From Bacillus sp. NP157 (lineage in GTDB: Bacteria; Pseudomonadota; Gammaproteobacteria; Xanthomonadales; Rhodanobacteraceae): DNA of 64,000 nt. Below the pieces are notes generated by a model. The model saw nothing but the letters and a program-made list of their open reading frames with translations, searched no databases and was not told the origin of the DNA. The stretch spans positions 310,001 to 374,000 of the forward strand of contig CP076546.1 in assembly GCA_018889975.1 (NCBI GenBank). The letters run 5' to 3'. Position numbers and translations under genes: made by a program. This document shows positions 1-10,156 of this stretch, one piece after another (the stretch's first letter is position 1; each line of letters begins with the position of its first letter).

Positions 1-297
1 GGCAAGCTGATGCCCGATACCGACACGGCAGCCGCGTTGAACGCGCGCGGCCAGATCCGCGCCATCCGCATCGCGGTAGTGGTGCGTAGCCGGCAGCAGG
101 AACGCGCGCCGGCCGGTTCCGGCACGGTCGCGGGCAGGGCGTCGTACATCGGCTATAGCGGCCCGACCTCGCTAACGCTGTTCGGCGACCTGGACGCGAC
201 GCTGCAGTACACCGTCACCACGGATGCGTCCTATCGCTACAAGGTCTACGACTTCGTGGTGCCGGTCCGCAACAGCCTGATCACCAAATTCTTCTGA
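1..297 (+). CDS. pilW: Minor pilin PilW, C-terminal end (partial)
   Basis: The reading frame is open from base 1 and stops at 297, so only the last 98 codons are present. The fragment ends in a beta-rich stretch closing with VVPVRNSLITKFF, the kind of R-N motif seen at the C-terminus of PilW-type minor pseudopilins. The identification rests mainly on position: pilX and pilY1 follow in the usual order, with pilX starting 8 bp after this stop. PilW primes type IV pilus assembly together with PilV, PilX, PilE and PilY1 in the inner membrane. The N-terminal prepilin signal lies outside the window and cannot be checked. Confidence 0.75.
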   Translation, partial: GKLMPDTDTAAALNARGQIRAIRIAVVVRSRQQERAPAGSGTVAGRASYIGYSGPTSLTLFGDLDATLQYTVTTDASYRYKVYDFVVPVRNSLITKFF

Positions 298-305
298 GGC
301 CGGGC

Positions 306-917
306 ATGAATCGCATGTCTTATCGTTATCCACTGCCCGCCGCATCCCGCCAGCGTGGCGTCATCGCGACCCTGATCGCCGTGATCGTGCTGGTCGCCAC
401 CTTGCTCGCGGCAATGGCGCTGATGCGTTCGGTCGACACGGCCACGGCCATCGCCAGCAGCGTCACGTTCCGCCAGGCCGCGTTCCAGGAAGCCGAGCGT
501 GCGTACACCGACATCCGTACGAACCTCGACAGCACGTTCGCACCGCCGATCAGCGACACGGATGCGCCGTCCAAGGGTTACTACGCGTCGTTGCAGCCGC
601 ATACCTCGGTCCGTCCGGAAATCCCGGATGTACTCGTGAACCTGACGGCCGGCAAGATCGTCACCATGGCGCCGCTCAGCACGGGCGGCAACACCGTGTC
701 CTACGTCGTCGAGCGGCTCTGCCCGGCGGCGGGCGCGGCGTCGCTGAACACCTGCATCGTGCCGGGCACGGCGATCGGTGGCGGCACCAGCTCCAACCTC
801 ACGACCGATCCGGGCATCCCGTTCAACACCACCGGCTCGGCCGCGGCGTTCCGCCTGACCGTCCGCGTGGACGGTCCGCGCAACGCCATCGCCTACGTCC
901 AGACCATCATCCGTTGA
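306..917 (+). CDS. pilX: Type IV pilus minor pilin PilX
   Basis: 203 residues. A basic leader ending in RQRG is followed by a hydrophobic helix (VIATLIAVIVLVATLLAAMA), the prepilin-peptidase cleavage pattern of type IV pilins. The conserved Glu at mature position 5 is absent (L/I there), as is tolerated in some minor pilins. The rest is a soluble periplasmic domain with two cysteines near residues 139 and 149 that could form a disulfide. It sits 8 bp after pilW and 31 bp before pilY1, so the three are cotranscribed. Minor pilins prime pilus assembly and carry PilY1 to the tip. Confidence 0.85.
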   Translation: MNRMSYRYPLPAASRQRGVIATLIAVIVLVATLLAAMALMRSVDTATAIASSVTFRQAAFQEAERAYTDIRTNLDSTFAPPISDTDAPSKGYYASLQPHTSVRPEIPDVLVNLTAGKIVTMAPLSTGGNTVSYVVERLCPAAGAASLNTCIVPGTAIGGGTSSNLTTDPGIPFNTTGSAAAFRLTVRVDGPRNAIAYVQTIIR

Positions 918-948
918 CCCCTGACGCCACGACGCCACGGAACTTGCC

Positions 949-3900
949 ATGACCTCTCTTCGCCAGGCGCTCAACAAATCGTTCGCGGCGGCCGTGCTCG
1001 CCACGGCGCTGATCGTTCCCATGCCTTCGGTGGCGGACACCACGCTGTCCGACCTGCCGCTGTACAGCGCATCGAACGTACCCGCCAACCTCATGCTCGC
1101 GCTGTCGGTGGAGTTCCCCACCGGCACGGTGGCGGCCTATACGGACTCGGCAGGCTTCTCGATCACCAACACGTACCTGGGCTACTTCGATCCGCTCAAG
1201 TGCTACACCTACTCGGCCACCAACGGCTATTTCTCGCCGTCGACGCAGAAGCTGGCCGACACCACCGTTGCGTGCAGTTCGAACGGCTGGAGCGGCAACA
1301 TGCTGAACTGGGCGACGATGACCGCCCTGGACGAGTTCCGCAAAACGCTGACCGGCGGCACGCGTGACGCGGGTGAAACCGCGGCGCTGACCGTGCTGGT
1401 GCGCTCCAACCTCAACAGCCAGAGTAACAGCGGCAACTTCCCCGACAAGAACATCACGTTCGGGCCTCCGTTGTTCCCGGCATCGGCCCTGGTCGGCGAC
1501 AGCACCTTCAGCGGTTCTAGCCGCCTGTGGTTCCGCTCGTACCAGAAGGGCTACACATTCCAGGTTTCCGATAACAGCAGCTTCAGCACGAGTGGCACCG
1601 GTAAGGTCGTCACTTACAACGTCAAGGTGCAGGCCTGCTCGACGGCATCGACCACCGCGCTCGAAGACAACTGCACCAAGTACGGTTCCAACTACAAGCC
1701 GGAAGGCCTGATCCAGCAGAACTACAAGCGCATCCGCGTGGGCGCCGTGGCCTACGGCGCGGTCACCGGCGGCGCGAACCCGAACGGTGTCGTCCGCGCG
1801 CTGCTGCGCGATAACGGACCGACGACGTACAACGGCAACGCGACGCGCCAGACCAACACCTACGCGGAGTGGAGTGCAACCGACGGCACGCTGGTCGGCA
1901 ACCCGGCGGCGGGCGACGCGGCGCTTTACGGCGCGCGGACGCCCAGCGGTGCCGCGTTCACCCAGAGCGGCACGATCAACTACCTCAACTCGTTCGGTGC
2001 CAACGGGTACGAGACCTACGACACCATCGGAGAACTGTACTGGTCGGCGCTGGCGTACATGATGCGCCAACCGCTCAACCCCAATTACACGAACAACTAC
2101 GGCACGCTCGGCTCGCTCGACAACACCTTCCCGGTGTTCAAGGGCCTGAAGAACGACACCACCGACTCCAACGATCCGATGCAGTACAAGTGCGCGGCGA
2201 ACGCCATCGTGGTGATCGGCGACGCGCATACCCATTGCGACCAGCGCGTGCCCAGCAGCACGGCGCCGTCGGGCGGTTCGAACGGCTACTGCGCGATGCA
2301 GAGCCCGACGGCCCTTCAGGGCGGCCTCGATGCCGGCCTGTGGACGACCAAGCTCGGCAAGCTGCCGATGATCGAAGCCGACGGCAACGGCGGCACCGCG
2401 AGCGCGACCTTCTCCAATGCCAAGCTGGGCGGCGTCGATGCCGGCAAGGCCTACCAGAACGGCGGCAACCTCGCGACGTGGATGATTGCCGGCATGGCGT
2501 ACTACGCCCACGTCAACGACATCCGCGGCGACCTGACCGGCAAGCAGACCGTGGACACCTACGTGGTCGACGTGATGGAGCCGGGCGCGTTCGACGGCAG
2601 CTCCAGCAATCCGATCTATGGCTCCAGCGGCAATGCAGGCCCCAACCAGTACTGGCTCGCCGCAAAGTACGGTGGCTTCACCGATAGCAAGGGCGACGGT
2701 GTCCCGTCGTCGTACCTGACCTGGCACACCAATACGTCGTCGGGTTCGAGCCTGCGCCCGGACAACTATTTCGTCGGTAACCGCCCCGACCTGATCGCGT
2801 CCGGCCTCACCAGCATCTTCACCAACGTGGCCACGACGGCTTCGCTGAGCGCGTCCGGCCCCAGCGTGTCGCCGACCCGCGTGCTGACCGCCGTCGCGGC
2901 CAACACCGCCCCATACAACTCGCCGGTGGCGGGCTTTCCGATCTACACCACCTCGTATTTCCCGGGTACCTGGAGCGGTGAGGTGAACGGCTTCGTCGCC
3001 ACCGCCGCGCTCGGTGCCGACGTGACCGCCGCGACCGGTGCCAATACCTGGAGCGCGCAGACCAAACTCGACCAGCTGGGCGCCTACACCGATGCCCTCA
3101 ACGGCGTGCTCGGCTGGCGCGACCTGCGCCGCATCCTCACCATGAAGGGCACGACGGTGGTGCCGTTCCAGTGGGGCAACCTCAGCTCGGGGCAGCAGAC
3201 CGCACTGGGCAGCAGCGACATCCTGAATTTCCTGCGCGGCGATCGCAGCAAGGAAGGCTCGTCGTTCCGCATCCGTACCCACCTGCTCGGCGACATCGTG
3301 AACTCGCAGGCGAGCCTGGTGCAGGGTGCCCTGTCGACCAACTACAGCGACACCTACAACCCCGGTTACAGCGCCTTCGCCACGTCGGTGAAGACCCGCC
3401 TGCCGGTGGTCTATGTCGGTGCCAACGACGGCATGGTGCACGCGATCCAGGCCGACTTCTCCGCCGCGACCAACACGCTCAATGGCGGTGGCTCGGAGCT
3501 CTATGCCTACGTGCCGAGCTTCACCTTCAGCGGCCCGAACAACACGCCGACGGTCGATGGCCTGGCTGCGCTGGCCAACCTGAAGGGCGCAACCACGAAC
3601 GCGTTCGTCCATCACTTCTACGTGGACCAGACCCCGCAGGCCGCGGACGTCGATTTCAATCGCGCCGGCACCTCATCGACGCCAGGCACCTACGACTGGC
3701 GCACGGTGATCGTCGGTGGCATGGGCAAGGGCGGCAAGGGCATCTACGCGCTCGACGCCACCTCGGTCCCGACCGGCATGGGCACGACCAAGTCGACTAC
3801 GTTCGAAAGCAGCCTCACCAGCAAGGTGCTGTGGGAATTCACCAACAGCCACATGGGCTATTCGTTCTCGCGTCCGCTGATCGCGAAGACCCGCAAATAC

Positions 3901-4845
3901 GGCTGGGTGGTCCTGCTTACCTCGGGCTATAACAACGATGACGGCAAGGGCTACCTGTTCATCATCAACGTCAAGGACGGCACGCTGCTGGAGACGATGA
4001 CCACGACCTCGGGTACCACGGCCAACCCGGTCGGCCTGTCGCGTCCGTCGGGCTACGTGCAGAACACCTCCGACAATACGGTGGAACAGGTGTATGCGGG
4101 CGACCTGCAAGGCAACGTCTGGCGCTTCGACCTGTCTTCCGCGTCGAGCGGCTACCCCTCGCCGGTGGTCATCGCCCAGCTCACCGACCCGAGCGGGAAC
4201 CCGCAGCCGATCACCACGGCACCGCGCATCGAGCTGGACTTCGACACTTCGGGCCTGAACACGCGCCGTTGGGTGTTCGTCGGCACGGGCAAGTTCCTGG
4301 ATACCAGCGACCTGACCGATACCCAGCAGCAGACCATGTACGCGCTGCGCGACGGCACCGGCAGCACGCCGAAAACGTTCGCCACGCCGGTCAAGCGGGC
4401 CAACCTGAAGCAGAATGACCTCGTCACCGACCTGAACATGCAGGACACGGACGCAGGCTGGTACTACGACCTCACCGGCGTGGCGCCGAACACGAATGGT
4501 GCGACCGAGCGCATCGTGGTCGACCCGGATGCGGTGGCCGGTATCTTCTCGATCAACTGGGGCACGCTGATCCCGACGGCCGATCCGTGCTCGCTCAATG
4601 GCGCGGTGTATTCGGCGGCGTATGCCTCCGGCCAGAGCAACCTGCTGACGGCATCGGGTGCACCGGTACCGTTCCTGACCACCAACAGCGCCATCACCAA
4701 CCTGCAGATGGTGCAGTTGCCGGACAGCAACAAGTTCGTGCTGCTTTACGGCCAGACCGGCCAGGCGCCGCAGGTGGCGAACATGCTCCAGCCGGGCAGT
4801 TCCGCCCGCCTGCTGCGTACCAACTGGCGTGAGATCCTGGACTGA
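949..4845 (+). CDS. pilY1: Type IV pilus tip adhesin / assembly protein PilY1
   Basis: 1298 residues. The N-terminus is a Sec signal peptide (cleavage about residue 29, after PSVA). The C-terminal half has the repeated blades of the Neisseria PilC/PilY1 beta-propeller family, with motifs such as VVYVGANDGMVHA and VIVGGMGKGGKGIYALD that are typical of this family. An Asp/Asn-rich loop (YNNDDGKGY, near residue 990) is a candidate calcium site. PilY1 caps the pilus, antagonises retraction and mediates surface contact. It is the last gene of the minor-pilin operon here; a pilE gene, which often follows in relatives, is not present and a tRNA gene comes next. Confidence 0.92.
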   Translation: MTSLRQALNKSFAAAVLATALIVPMPSVADTTLSDLPLYSASNVPANLMLALSVEFPTGTVAAYTDSAGFSITNTYLGYFDPLKCYTYSATNGYFSPSTQKLADTTVACSSNGWSGNMLNWATMTALDEFRKTLTGGTRDAGETAALTVLVRSNLNSQSNSGNFPDKNITFGPPLFPASALVGDSTFSGSSRLWFRSYQKGYTFQVSDNSSFSTSGTGKVVTYNVKVQACSTASTTALEDNCTKYGSNYKPEGLIQQNYKRIRVGAVAYGAVTGGANPNGVVRALLRDNGPTTYNGNATRQTNTYAEWSATDGTLVGNPAAGDAALYGARTPSGAAFTQSGTINYLNSFGANGYETYDTIGELYWSALAYMMRQPLNPNYTNNYGTLGSLDNTFPVFKGLKNDTTDSNDPMQYKCAANAIVVIGDAHTHCDQRVPSSTAPSGGSNGYCAMQSPTALQGGLDAGLWTTKLGKLPMIEADGNGGTASATFSNAKLGGVDAGKAYQNGGNLATWMIAGMAYYAHVNDIRGDLTGKQTVDTYVVDVMEPGAFDGSSSNPIYGSSGNAGPNQYWLAAKYGGFTDSKGDGVPSSYLTWHTNTSSGSSLRPDNYFVGNRPDLIASGLTSIFTNVATTASLSASGPSVSPTRVLTAVAANTAPYNSPVAGFPIYTTSYFPGTWSGEVNGFVATAALGADVTAATGANTWSAQTKLDQLGAYTDALNGVLGWRDLRRILTMKGTTVVPFQWGNLSSGQQTALGSSDILNFLRGDRSKEGSSFRIRTHLLGDIVNSQASLVQGALSTNYSDTYNPGYSAFATSVKTRLPVVYVGANDGMVHAIQADFSAATNTLNGGGSELYAYVPSFTFSGPNNTPTVDGLAALANLKGATTNAFVHHFYVDQTPQAADVDFNRAGTSSTPGTYDWRTVIVGGMGKGGKGIYALDATSVPTGMGTTKSTTFESSLTSKVLWEFTNSHMGYSFSRPLIAKTRKYGWVVLLTSGYNNDDGKGYLFIINVKDGTLLETMTTTSGTTANPVGLSRPSGYVQNTSDNTVEQVYAGDLQGNVWRFDLSSASSGYPSPVVIAQLTDPSGNPQPITTAPRIELDFDTSGLNTRRWVFVGTGKFLDTSDLTDTQQQTMYALRDGTGSTPKTFATPVKRANLKQNDLVTDLNMQDTDAGWYYDLTGVAPNTNGATERIVVDPDAVAGIFSINWGTLIPTADPCSLNGAVYSAAYASGQSNLLTASGAPVPFLTTNSAITNLQMVQLPDSNKFVLLYGQTGQAPQVANMLQPGSSARLLRTNWREILD

Positions 4846-4852
4846 TCCGACC

Positions 4853-4888
4853 CCGGCCCGCCCCGTTGACCGGGGTGGGTCGGGCCGG
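4853..4888 (+). other. GC-rich hairpin after pilY1
   Basis: Arms CCGGCCCG (4853-4860) and CGGGCCGG (4881-4888) pair perfectly. An inner stem CCCCG/CGGGG closes a TTGAC loop, and a 5-nt TGGGT bulge separates the two stems. There is no T-run after it, so it is not a standard intrinsic terminator. It overlaps the tRNA-Val promoter. Confidence 0.5.
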
Positions 4889-4894
4889 TAGAAT
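4866..4894 (+). promoter_or_regulatory. Promoter of tRNA-Val
   Basis: TTGACC (4866-4871) and TAGAAT (4889-4894) are separated by exactly 17 bp, a near-consensus sigma70 promoter. The predicted start is about 5 bp before the mature tRNA 5' end at 4907. The -35 box lies in the loop of the hairpin that follows pilY1. Confidence 0.75.
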
Positions 4895-4906
4895 GCGCGG
4901 CTCGAT

Positions 4907-4981
4907 GGGCGGTTAGCTCAGCGGTAGAGCACTGCCTTCACACGGCAGGTGTCACAAGTTCGATCCTTGTACCGCCCACCA
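4907..4981 (+). tRNA. tRNA-Val (anticodon CAC)
   Basis: A complete cloverleaf: acceptor GGGCGGT/ACCGCCC, D-arm with TAGCTCAGCGGTAGAGC, anticodon stem CTGCC/GGCAG around TTCACAC, and T-arm with GTTCGATCC. The anticodon is CAC, reading GUG valine codons. The CCA end is encoded (4979-4981). It has its own promoter and is followed 11 bp later by an intrinsic terminator. Confidence 0.97.
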
Positions 4982-4992
4982 TCGATTCCTGG

Positions 4993-5021
4993 AAACCCGG
5001 CCTTGCGCCGGGTTTTCTTTT
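4993..5021 (+). terminator. Intrinsic terminator after tRNA-Val
   Basis: AAACCCGGC and GCCGGGTTTT form a strong stem with a short loop, followed by TTCTTTT. It ends the tRNA transcript. Confidence 0.85.
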
Positions 5022-5091
5022 GCCCGGGGTCGTAAACCGCCAGTAAGGCGCCGCGTTTAGAATGTCCTTTACGCTCGCCGGGATCAAAGCC

Positions 5092-5424
5092 ATGCACGAA
5101 GCCCTTGCCGAACTCCACATGATCACGCTCACGCCGTGGAAGATCATTGGCCTCATCGGCACCCTGTTGTTCACCGCGCGCTGGTTCGTGCAGTTCTACG
5201 CCACGAAGAAGAACAAGAAGGTGACCGTGCCGATGTCGTTCTGGTACCTGTCGGTGAGCGGCAGCGTGCTCACCCTGGCGTACTTCATCTGGGGCAAGAA
5301 CGATTCGGTCGGCATCATCCAGACCGCGTTCCCGATGCTGGTGTCGTTCTACAACGTGTTCGCGCACCTCAAGCACAAGGACGTGGCGGAGACGACCCGG
5401 CCGGGTGGCCCCGAAGACAACTGA
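5092..5424 (+). CDS. LAB_N (lipid-A-disaccharide synthase N-terminal-like) membrane protein
   Basis: 110 residues with about three hydrophobic segments (IIGLIGTLLFTARW; SFWYLSVSGSVLTLAYFIW; IIQTAFPMLVSFYNVF) and the motif WFVQFYATKKNKK, typical of the stand-alone LAB_N family (PF07578). Members sit in the inner membrane and are often encoded near envelope-lipid genes; the biochemical role is not established. An in-frame ATG at 5062 would give 120 residues. It overlaps a -10-like TAGAAT (5058-5063), and the ATG at 5092 has GGGA 8 nt upstream, so the shorter start is preferred. The stop abuts that of the convergent metH gene with no spacer. Confidence 0.8.
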   Translation: MHEALAELHMITLTPWKIIGLIGTLLFTARWFVQFYATKKNKKVTVPMSFWYLSVSGSVLTLAYFIWGKNDSVGIIQTAFPMLVSFYNVFAHLKHKDVAETTRPGGPEDN

Positions 5425-8124
5425 TCAGTCCGGATCGTAATCGAGCAACGTAGCCAGCCACCGCTCGGCCTCGCGCCGGTCCCAGCCCTTGCGCTTCGCG
5501 TAATCGTCGACCTGCTCGCGACCAAGCCGGCCGACCACGAAATACTGGCTGTCCGGGTGCGAGAAATACCAGCCTGACACGGCGGCGGTGGGGTACATCG
5601 CCATGCTTTCGGTCAGTTCCACCGTGGTGTGCTTCGTGGCGTCGAGCAGGGCGAACAACGTGCGCTTCTCGGTGTGTTCCGGGCAGGCCGGATAGCCCGG
5701 GGCAGGGCGGATACCGCGGTACGCTTCGTCGATCAGCGCGTCGTTATCCAGCACTTCGTCAGGCTGGTAACCCCAGAATTCCTTGCGCACGCGTTCGTGC
5801 AAGCGTTCGGCGAAGGCCTCGGCGAGGCGGTCGGCCAGGGCCTTGAGCAGGATGGCAGAGTAGTCGTCGTGGGCCGCTTCGAAGCGCGCCACGTGGGCGT
5901 CGATGCCGATGCCCGCGGTGACCGCGAAGCCGCCGACCCAGTCCTGCACGCCGCTGTCCCTGGGCGCCACGAAGTCGGAAAGGCAGAAGTCCGGGCGTTC
6001 CACCGGCTTGTCGACCTGCTGGCGCAGGTGGTGCAGCACGCAGACCGGCTTGCGCTTGCCGATGCCCGGCGCGTCGTAGAGCTCGATGTCGTCGCCCACC
6101 TGGGCGGCCGGCCAGAAGCCGATCACGCCCTTGGCGGTGAGCCATTTTTCAGCGATGACCTTGTCGAGCATCGCCTGCGCGTCGTTGAACAGTTCGCTGG
6201 CCTGGGCGCCCACTACCTCATCGGTGAGGATGGCCGGAAACTTCCCGGCCAGTTCCCACGCGTTGAAGAAGGGCGACCAGTCGATGTAGCGGCGAAGCTC
6301 GGCGAGGTCGTAATCGTCGAACACCGTGATGCCTGGCGCCTGCGGCGTGGGCGGCGTGTACGCCTGCCAGTCGCCCTGGAAGCGCTGCTCGCGGGCCTTT
6401 GCAAGCGGCACCAGCGTCTTGCCGGTCCCGCGGCCCTTGTGGCGCTCGCGGACCTCGGCGTACTCGGCACGGACCTTGGCCATGAACTCGTCGACCAGGT
6501 CCTTGCTCACCAGCGACTGGGCGACGCCGACCGCGCGCGACGCGTCCTTCACCCACACGGTGGGCGACTTGTAATGCGGTTCGATCCGCAGCGCCGTATG
6601 CGCGCGCGAGGTGGTGGCGCCACCGATCAGCAGCGGCAGGTAGAAGTCCTGGCGCTGCATCTCGCGCGCGACCTGGCTCATCTCTTCCAGCGACGGCGTG
6701 ATCAGGCCGGAGAGGCCGATGATGTCGGCGTTCTCGGCGCGGGCGGTGTCGAGGATCTTCTGCGTCGGCACCATCACGCCGAGGTCGATCACCTCGAAGT
6801 TATTGCACTGGAGCACCACGCCAACGATGTTCTTGCCGATGTCGTGGACATCGCCCTTTACCGTCGCCAGCACGATCTTGCCGTTGCTGCGCACGGCTTC
6901 GCCGGAGCGCTTCTTCTCTTCCTCGATGAAGGGGATGAGGTGTGCGACGGCCTTCTTCATCACGCGTGCGGATTTCACCACCTGCGGCAGGAACATCTTG
7001 CCGGCACCGAACAGGTCGCCGACCACGTTCATGCCGGACATCAACGGCCCTTCGATCACATCCAGCGGACGGGTGGAAAGCTGGCGGGCTTCCTCGGTGT
7101 CTTCCACCACGAACTGGTCGATGCCGTGCACGAGCGCATGGCTGAGCCGGTCCTGCACGTTCTTCTCGCGCCAGGCGGCGGATTCGACGACCGCGCCGCC
7201 CTTGCCGCCCTTGTACTTGTCGGCGATCTCGAGCAGGCGCTCGGTCGCGTCGGCGCGGCGGTTGAGCACCACGTCCTCGACGCGCTCGCGCAACTCGTCC
7301 GGCAGGTCGTCGTAGATGGACAGGCCACCGGCGTTGACGATGCCCATGTCCATGCCCGCGGCGATCGCGTGGAAAAGGAACACGGAATGGATCGCCTCGC
7401 GCACGGGGTTGTTGCCGCGGAACGAGAACGAGACGTTGGAGACGCCGCCGGAGATATGCGAAGCCGGGAAGCGTTTCTTCAGCTCGCGCGTGGCTTCGAT
7501 GAAGTCCACTGCGTAGTTGTTGTGCTCTTCGATGCCGGTACCGATGGCAAAAATATTCGGATCGAAGATGATGTCTTCCGGCGGGAAGCCGATGCCGTCC
7601 ACGAGCAGCTCATATGCCCGCGAGCAGATCTCGACCTTGCGATCCCTGGTGTCCGCCTGGCCCTGCTCGTCGAACGCCATGACCACCACGGCCGCGCCGT
7701 ACTGACGCACCTTGCGCGCATGTTCCAGGAACAGGGCCTCGCCTTCCTTCATGGAGATCGAGTTGACGATGCCCTTGCCCTGCATGCAGCGCAGCCCGGC
7801 TTCGATCACGCTCCACTTCGACGAATCGACCATCACCGGCACGCGGGCGATGTCCGGCTCGGAGGAGATCAGGTTCACGAAGCGCGTCATCGCGGCCTCG
7901 GAGTCGATCAGGCCCTCGTCCATGTTGATGTCGATGATCTGCGCGCCGTTCTCCACCTGCTGGCGGGCGACGTCGACGGCCTCTTCGTAGCGACCTTCCT
8001 TGATCAGCTTGCGAAACTGGGCCGAGCCGGTGACGTTGGTACGTTCGCCGACGTTGATGAAGTTCAGGTCCGGGGTGAGGACCAGCGGCTCCAGGCCGGA
8101 AAGGCGGGTGTAGCGAATGCTCAT
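5425..8124 (-). CDS. metH: Cobalamin-dependent methionine synthase, pterin/B12/activation part
   Basis: 899 residues covering the last three modules of MetH. The pterin-binding barrel is about 15-290 ([13 protein letters not shown]). Cap and cobalamin domains follow, with the B12 motif DxHxxG at Asp425/His427/Gly430. The C-terminal AdoMet reactivation domain is about 580-899 ([14 protein letters not shown]). It transfers a methyl group from 5-methyl-THF via cobalamin to homocysteine. The homocysteine/Zn module is encoded by the upstream gene; its TGA overlaps this ATG in ATGA, so the two are translationally coupled. Together they total 1259 residues, close to E. coli MetH (1227). An upstream in-frame extension to 8214 is rejected because it lies inside the partner gene. 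Confidence 0.95.
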   Translation of the reverse strand: MSIRYTRLSGLEPLVLTPDLNFINVGERTNVTGSAQFRKLIKEGRYEEAVDVARQQVENGAQIIDINMDEGLIDSEAAMTRFVNLISSEPDIARVPVMVDSSKWSVIEAGLRCMQGKGIVNSISMKEGEALFLEHARKVRQYGAAVVVMAFDEQGQADTRDRKVEICSRAYELLVDGIGFPPEDIIFDPNIFAIGTGIEEHNNYAVDFIEATRELKKRFPASHISGGVSNVSFSFRGNNPVREAIHSVFLFHAIAAGMDMGIVNAGGLSIYDDLPDELRERVEDVVLNRRADATERLLEIADKYKGGKGGAVVESAAWREKNVQDRLSHALVHGIDQFVVEDTEEARQLSTRPLDVIEGPLMSGMNVVGDLFGAGKMFLPQVVKSARVMKKAVAHLIPFIEEEKKRSGEAVRSNGKIVLATVKGDVHDIGKNIVGVVLQCNNFEVIDLGVMVPTQKILDTARAENADIIGLSGLITPSLEEMSQVAREMQRQDFYLPLLIGGATTSRAHTALRIEPHYKSPTVWVKDASRAVGVAQSLVSKDLVDEFMAKVRAEYAEVRERHKGRGTGKTLVPLAKAREQRFQGDWQAYTPPTPQAPGITVFDDYDLAELRRYIDWSPFFNAWELAGKFPAILTDEVVGAQASELFNDAQAMLDKVIAEKWLTAKGVIGFWPAAQVGDDIELYDAPGIGKRKPVCVLHHLRQQVDKPVERPDFCLSDFVAPRDSGVQDWVGGFAVTAGIGIDAHVARFEAAHDDYSAILLKALADRLAEAFAERLHERVRKEFWGYQPDEVLDNDALIDEAYRGIRPAPGYPACPEHTEKRTLFALLDATKHTTVELTESMAMYPTAAVSGWYFSHPDSQYFVVGRLGREQVDDYAKRKGWDRREAERWLATLLDYDPD

Positions 8125-9203
8125 GCGGCTTCGGCAGTGCTCTTGGGGGCGCGCGGCGCGTACGGCGCGACGGCGGCGGCGATCGCCGCGATATGGGCGG
8201 GCGTGGTGCCACAACAGCCGCCGACGATGTTGATCAGGCCACTGGCGGCGAAATCACGGATGGTCGCCGCCATCATCTCCGGGGTTTCGTCGTATTCGCC
8301 GAACGCGTTCGGCAGGCCGGCGTTCGGATGCGTGCTCACCGCCGCGTTGGCGATGCGCGCCAGCATCGCGACGTGCGGGCGCAGGTCTTCCGCGCCGAGC
8401 GCGCAGTTGAGGCCCACCGAGAGCGGCTGGATGTGTTCGACCGAGTAGAAGAAGGCCTCGGCGGTCTGGCCCGACAGGGTGCGGCCGGAGCGGTCCGTGA
8501 TCGTGCCGGAGATCATCACCGGCACGCGCGCACCCAGTTCGTCGAACAGTTCGGACAGGGCGAACAGCGCGGCCTTGGCATTGAGCGTGTCGAAGATGGT
8601 CTCGACCATGATCGTGTCGGCGCCGCCTTCGATCAGCGCGCGCGCCGACTCGATGTAGTTCGCCTTCAGCGTGTCGAAGTCGATGTTGCGGAAGCCGGGG
8701 TCGTTCACGTCCGGCGAAATCGACGCCGTGCGACTGGTCGGTCCGAGCACGCCAATGACGAAGCGCGGCTTTTCCGGTGTCTCCAGCGTCATTGCGTCGC
8801 AGACTTCGCGGGCGAGCCGAGCGCCTTCGCGGTTCAGTTCCGGCACCAGGTGTTCCAGGTGGTAATCGGCCTGGCTGACCCGCGTGGCGTTGAACGTGTT
8901 GGTTTCGACGAAGTCCGCACCGGCTTCGAGGTAGGCCCGGTGCACGCCCTTGATGATCTCCGGCTGGGTGATCAGCAACAGGTCGTTGTTGCCTTTCAGG
9001 TCGCACTCGCCCGGATGGTCATGGTCGTGCGCGTGCGTGCCATCGAGGCCCCCGGCGAAGCGTTCGCCGCGGTAGCCGGACTCGTCCAGCTGGTGGCCTT
9101 GCAGCATGGTGCCCATGCCGCCGTCGAGGATCATGATGCGTTCGGCCAGGCCTTTTTCGATCAGGGCCACGCGGTCGGGATGGAGCCAGGGAAGGTTGCT
9201 CAT
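8121..9203 (-). CDS. metH: Methionine synthase, homocysteine S-methyltransferase (Zn) part
   Basis: 360 residues matching MetH module 1. The start has the [11 protein letters not shown] signature. Predicted zinc ligands are Cys267 (GLNCALG) and Cys330-Cys331 (GGCCGTTP); the 63-residue spacing equals that of E. coli MetH Cys247/Cys310. It binds and activates homocysteine for methyl transfer from cobalamin in the separate C-terminal polypeptide. A short His/Asp-rich loop (residues 57-63) is unusual. It lies 14 bp downstream of the ArsR-methyltransferase gene and overlaps the next gene by 4 bp. Splitting metH at this boundary also occurs in Xanthomonas relatives. Confidence 0.93.
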   Translation of the reverse strand: MSNLPWLHPDRVALIEKGLAERIMILDGGMGTMLQGHQLDESGYRGERFAGGLDGTHAHDHDHPGECDLKGNNDLLLITQPEIIKGVHRAYLEAGADFVETNTFNATRVSQADYHLEHLVPELNREGARLAREVCDAMTLETPEKPRFVIGVLGPTSRTASISPDVNDPGFRNIDFDTLKANYIESARALIEGGADTIMVETIFDTLNAKAALFALSELFDELGARVPVMISGTITDRSGRTLSGQTAEAFFYSVEHIQPLSVGLNCALGAEDLRPHVAMLARIANAAVSTHPNAGLPNAFGEYDETPEMMAATIRDFAASGLINIVGGCCGTTPAHIAAIAAAVAPYAPRAPKSTAEAA

Positions 9204-9217
9204 GGGGTGGTCTCCGG

Positions 9218-10144
9218 TCAGGGCTTGCGCGCCAACAGGCTGATGACTTCGAAATGCGGGGCACGGCGCTCGCGGCTAAGGCGATCGCAGCTGACGACGT
9301 CAAGGCCGGCGGCACGCGCCATGTCGCCCAGCGCGTCGCAGCCAAAGCCCAGGTTGCGGTGATCGAACGGCTCCACCACGGCGCGGTGGTCGTGCTCGCC
9401 GAGGGTGACTGCGAGCACGCGACCACCGGGCTTGAGCACGCCGGCGACCTGGCCGAAGACCTCCGCCGGGCGCTCGGCGTAGGTGAGGGCGTGCATCATC
9501 AGCACAAGGTCGAAGCGGCGGTCGCCGACGTCGAGCGCATGCATGTCGCCCTGGCGGACTTCGACGTTCTTGAACGAGGCCACGCGCTGGCGGGCGGCCT
9601 CGACCACGCGGTCCGAGCTGTCGATGCAGAGGATGGAGTGGGCGTGCGGGGCCAGCAGCTCGGCGGTAACGCCGTCGCCCGATGCGATGTCCAGCACGTC
9701 GCCGGTTTCCAGCAGCTGGAGCAGCGAGCGGGCCAGGGTTTCCCAGGTGCGCCCGGGCGAGTAGTGGCGTTCCATGTCGCCCGCCACGGTGTCGGCCCAG
9801 CCCTCGTTGCTGGCGCGCTGGGCGAGCACGGCTGGCAGGCGCTCGGCGTCCTCGCGAAGCAGGGCGTCGCTCAGGGTGTCGCGCAGGGTGGCGACCAGCG
9901 CGACCAGGGTGGGGTCGGCTTCGGCGTTGGCCCGGTAATAAGCCGACACACCGGCACGGCGGTCCCGCACCAGTTCGGCTTCCTTGAGCTTGGCCAGGTG
10001 GGTGGAGACGCGCGGCTGGGCGAGGTGCAGCACCGCCGCCAGTTCGGCCACGGTAAGCTCTTCCCGGTCCAGCAGGGCCAGCAGGCGGACGCGGGTCGGG
10101 TCGGCCAGCAGCCGCAGGACGGCCGAGGCGGTCGACAGATCCAT
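9218..10144 (-). CDS. ArsR-type HTH regulator fused to SAM-dependent methyltransferase
   Basis: 308 residues. Residues 1-95 form an ArsR winged helix ([13 protein letters not shown]; recognition helix [17 protein letters not shown]) without an obvious Cys metal site. Residues about 135-300 form a class I methyltransferase domain with motif [10 protein letters not shown] at about 150-158. The gene is first in the operon with the two metH genes. ArsR proteins with such a domain include SahR, reported as S-adenosylhomocysteine-responsive regulators of methionine-cycle genes in Proteobacteria. The context fits a SahR-like repressor that senses SAH or SAM through the C-terminal domain; catalytic activity is uncertain. 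A TATCGCGATA palindrome lies 12 bp upstream of the start. Confidence 0.88.
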   Translation of the reverse strand: MDLSTASAVLRLLADPTRVRLLALLDREELTVAELAAVLHLAQPRVSTHLAKLKEAELVRDRRAGVSAYYRANAEADPTLVALVATLRDTLSDALLREDAERLPAVLAQRASNEGWADTVAGDMERHYSPGRTWETLARSLLQLLETGDVLDIASGDGVTAELLAPHAHSILCIDSSDRVVEAARQRVASFKNVEVRQGDMHALDVGDRRFDLVLMMHALTYAERPAEVFGQVAGVLKPGGRVLAVTLGEHDHRAVVEPFDHRNLGFGCDALGDMARAAGLDVVSCDRLSRERRAPHFEVISLLARKP

Positions 10145-10156
10145 GCCACATCCTTA

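Noticed and set aside
907-3615. A 902-codon minus-strand frame across pilY1
   Set aside because: It is antisense to pilY1, with an Arg/Val/His-rich shadow protein and no start signals.
4853-4888. Intrinsic terminator for pilY1
   Set aside because: The hairpin is strong but is followed by TAGAATG, not a T-run; it is better explained as overlapping the tRNA promoter.
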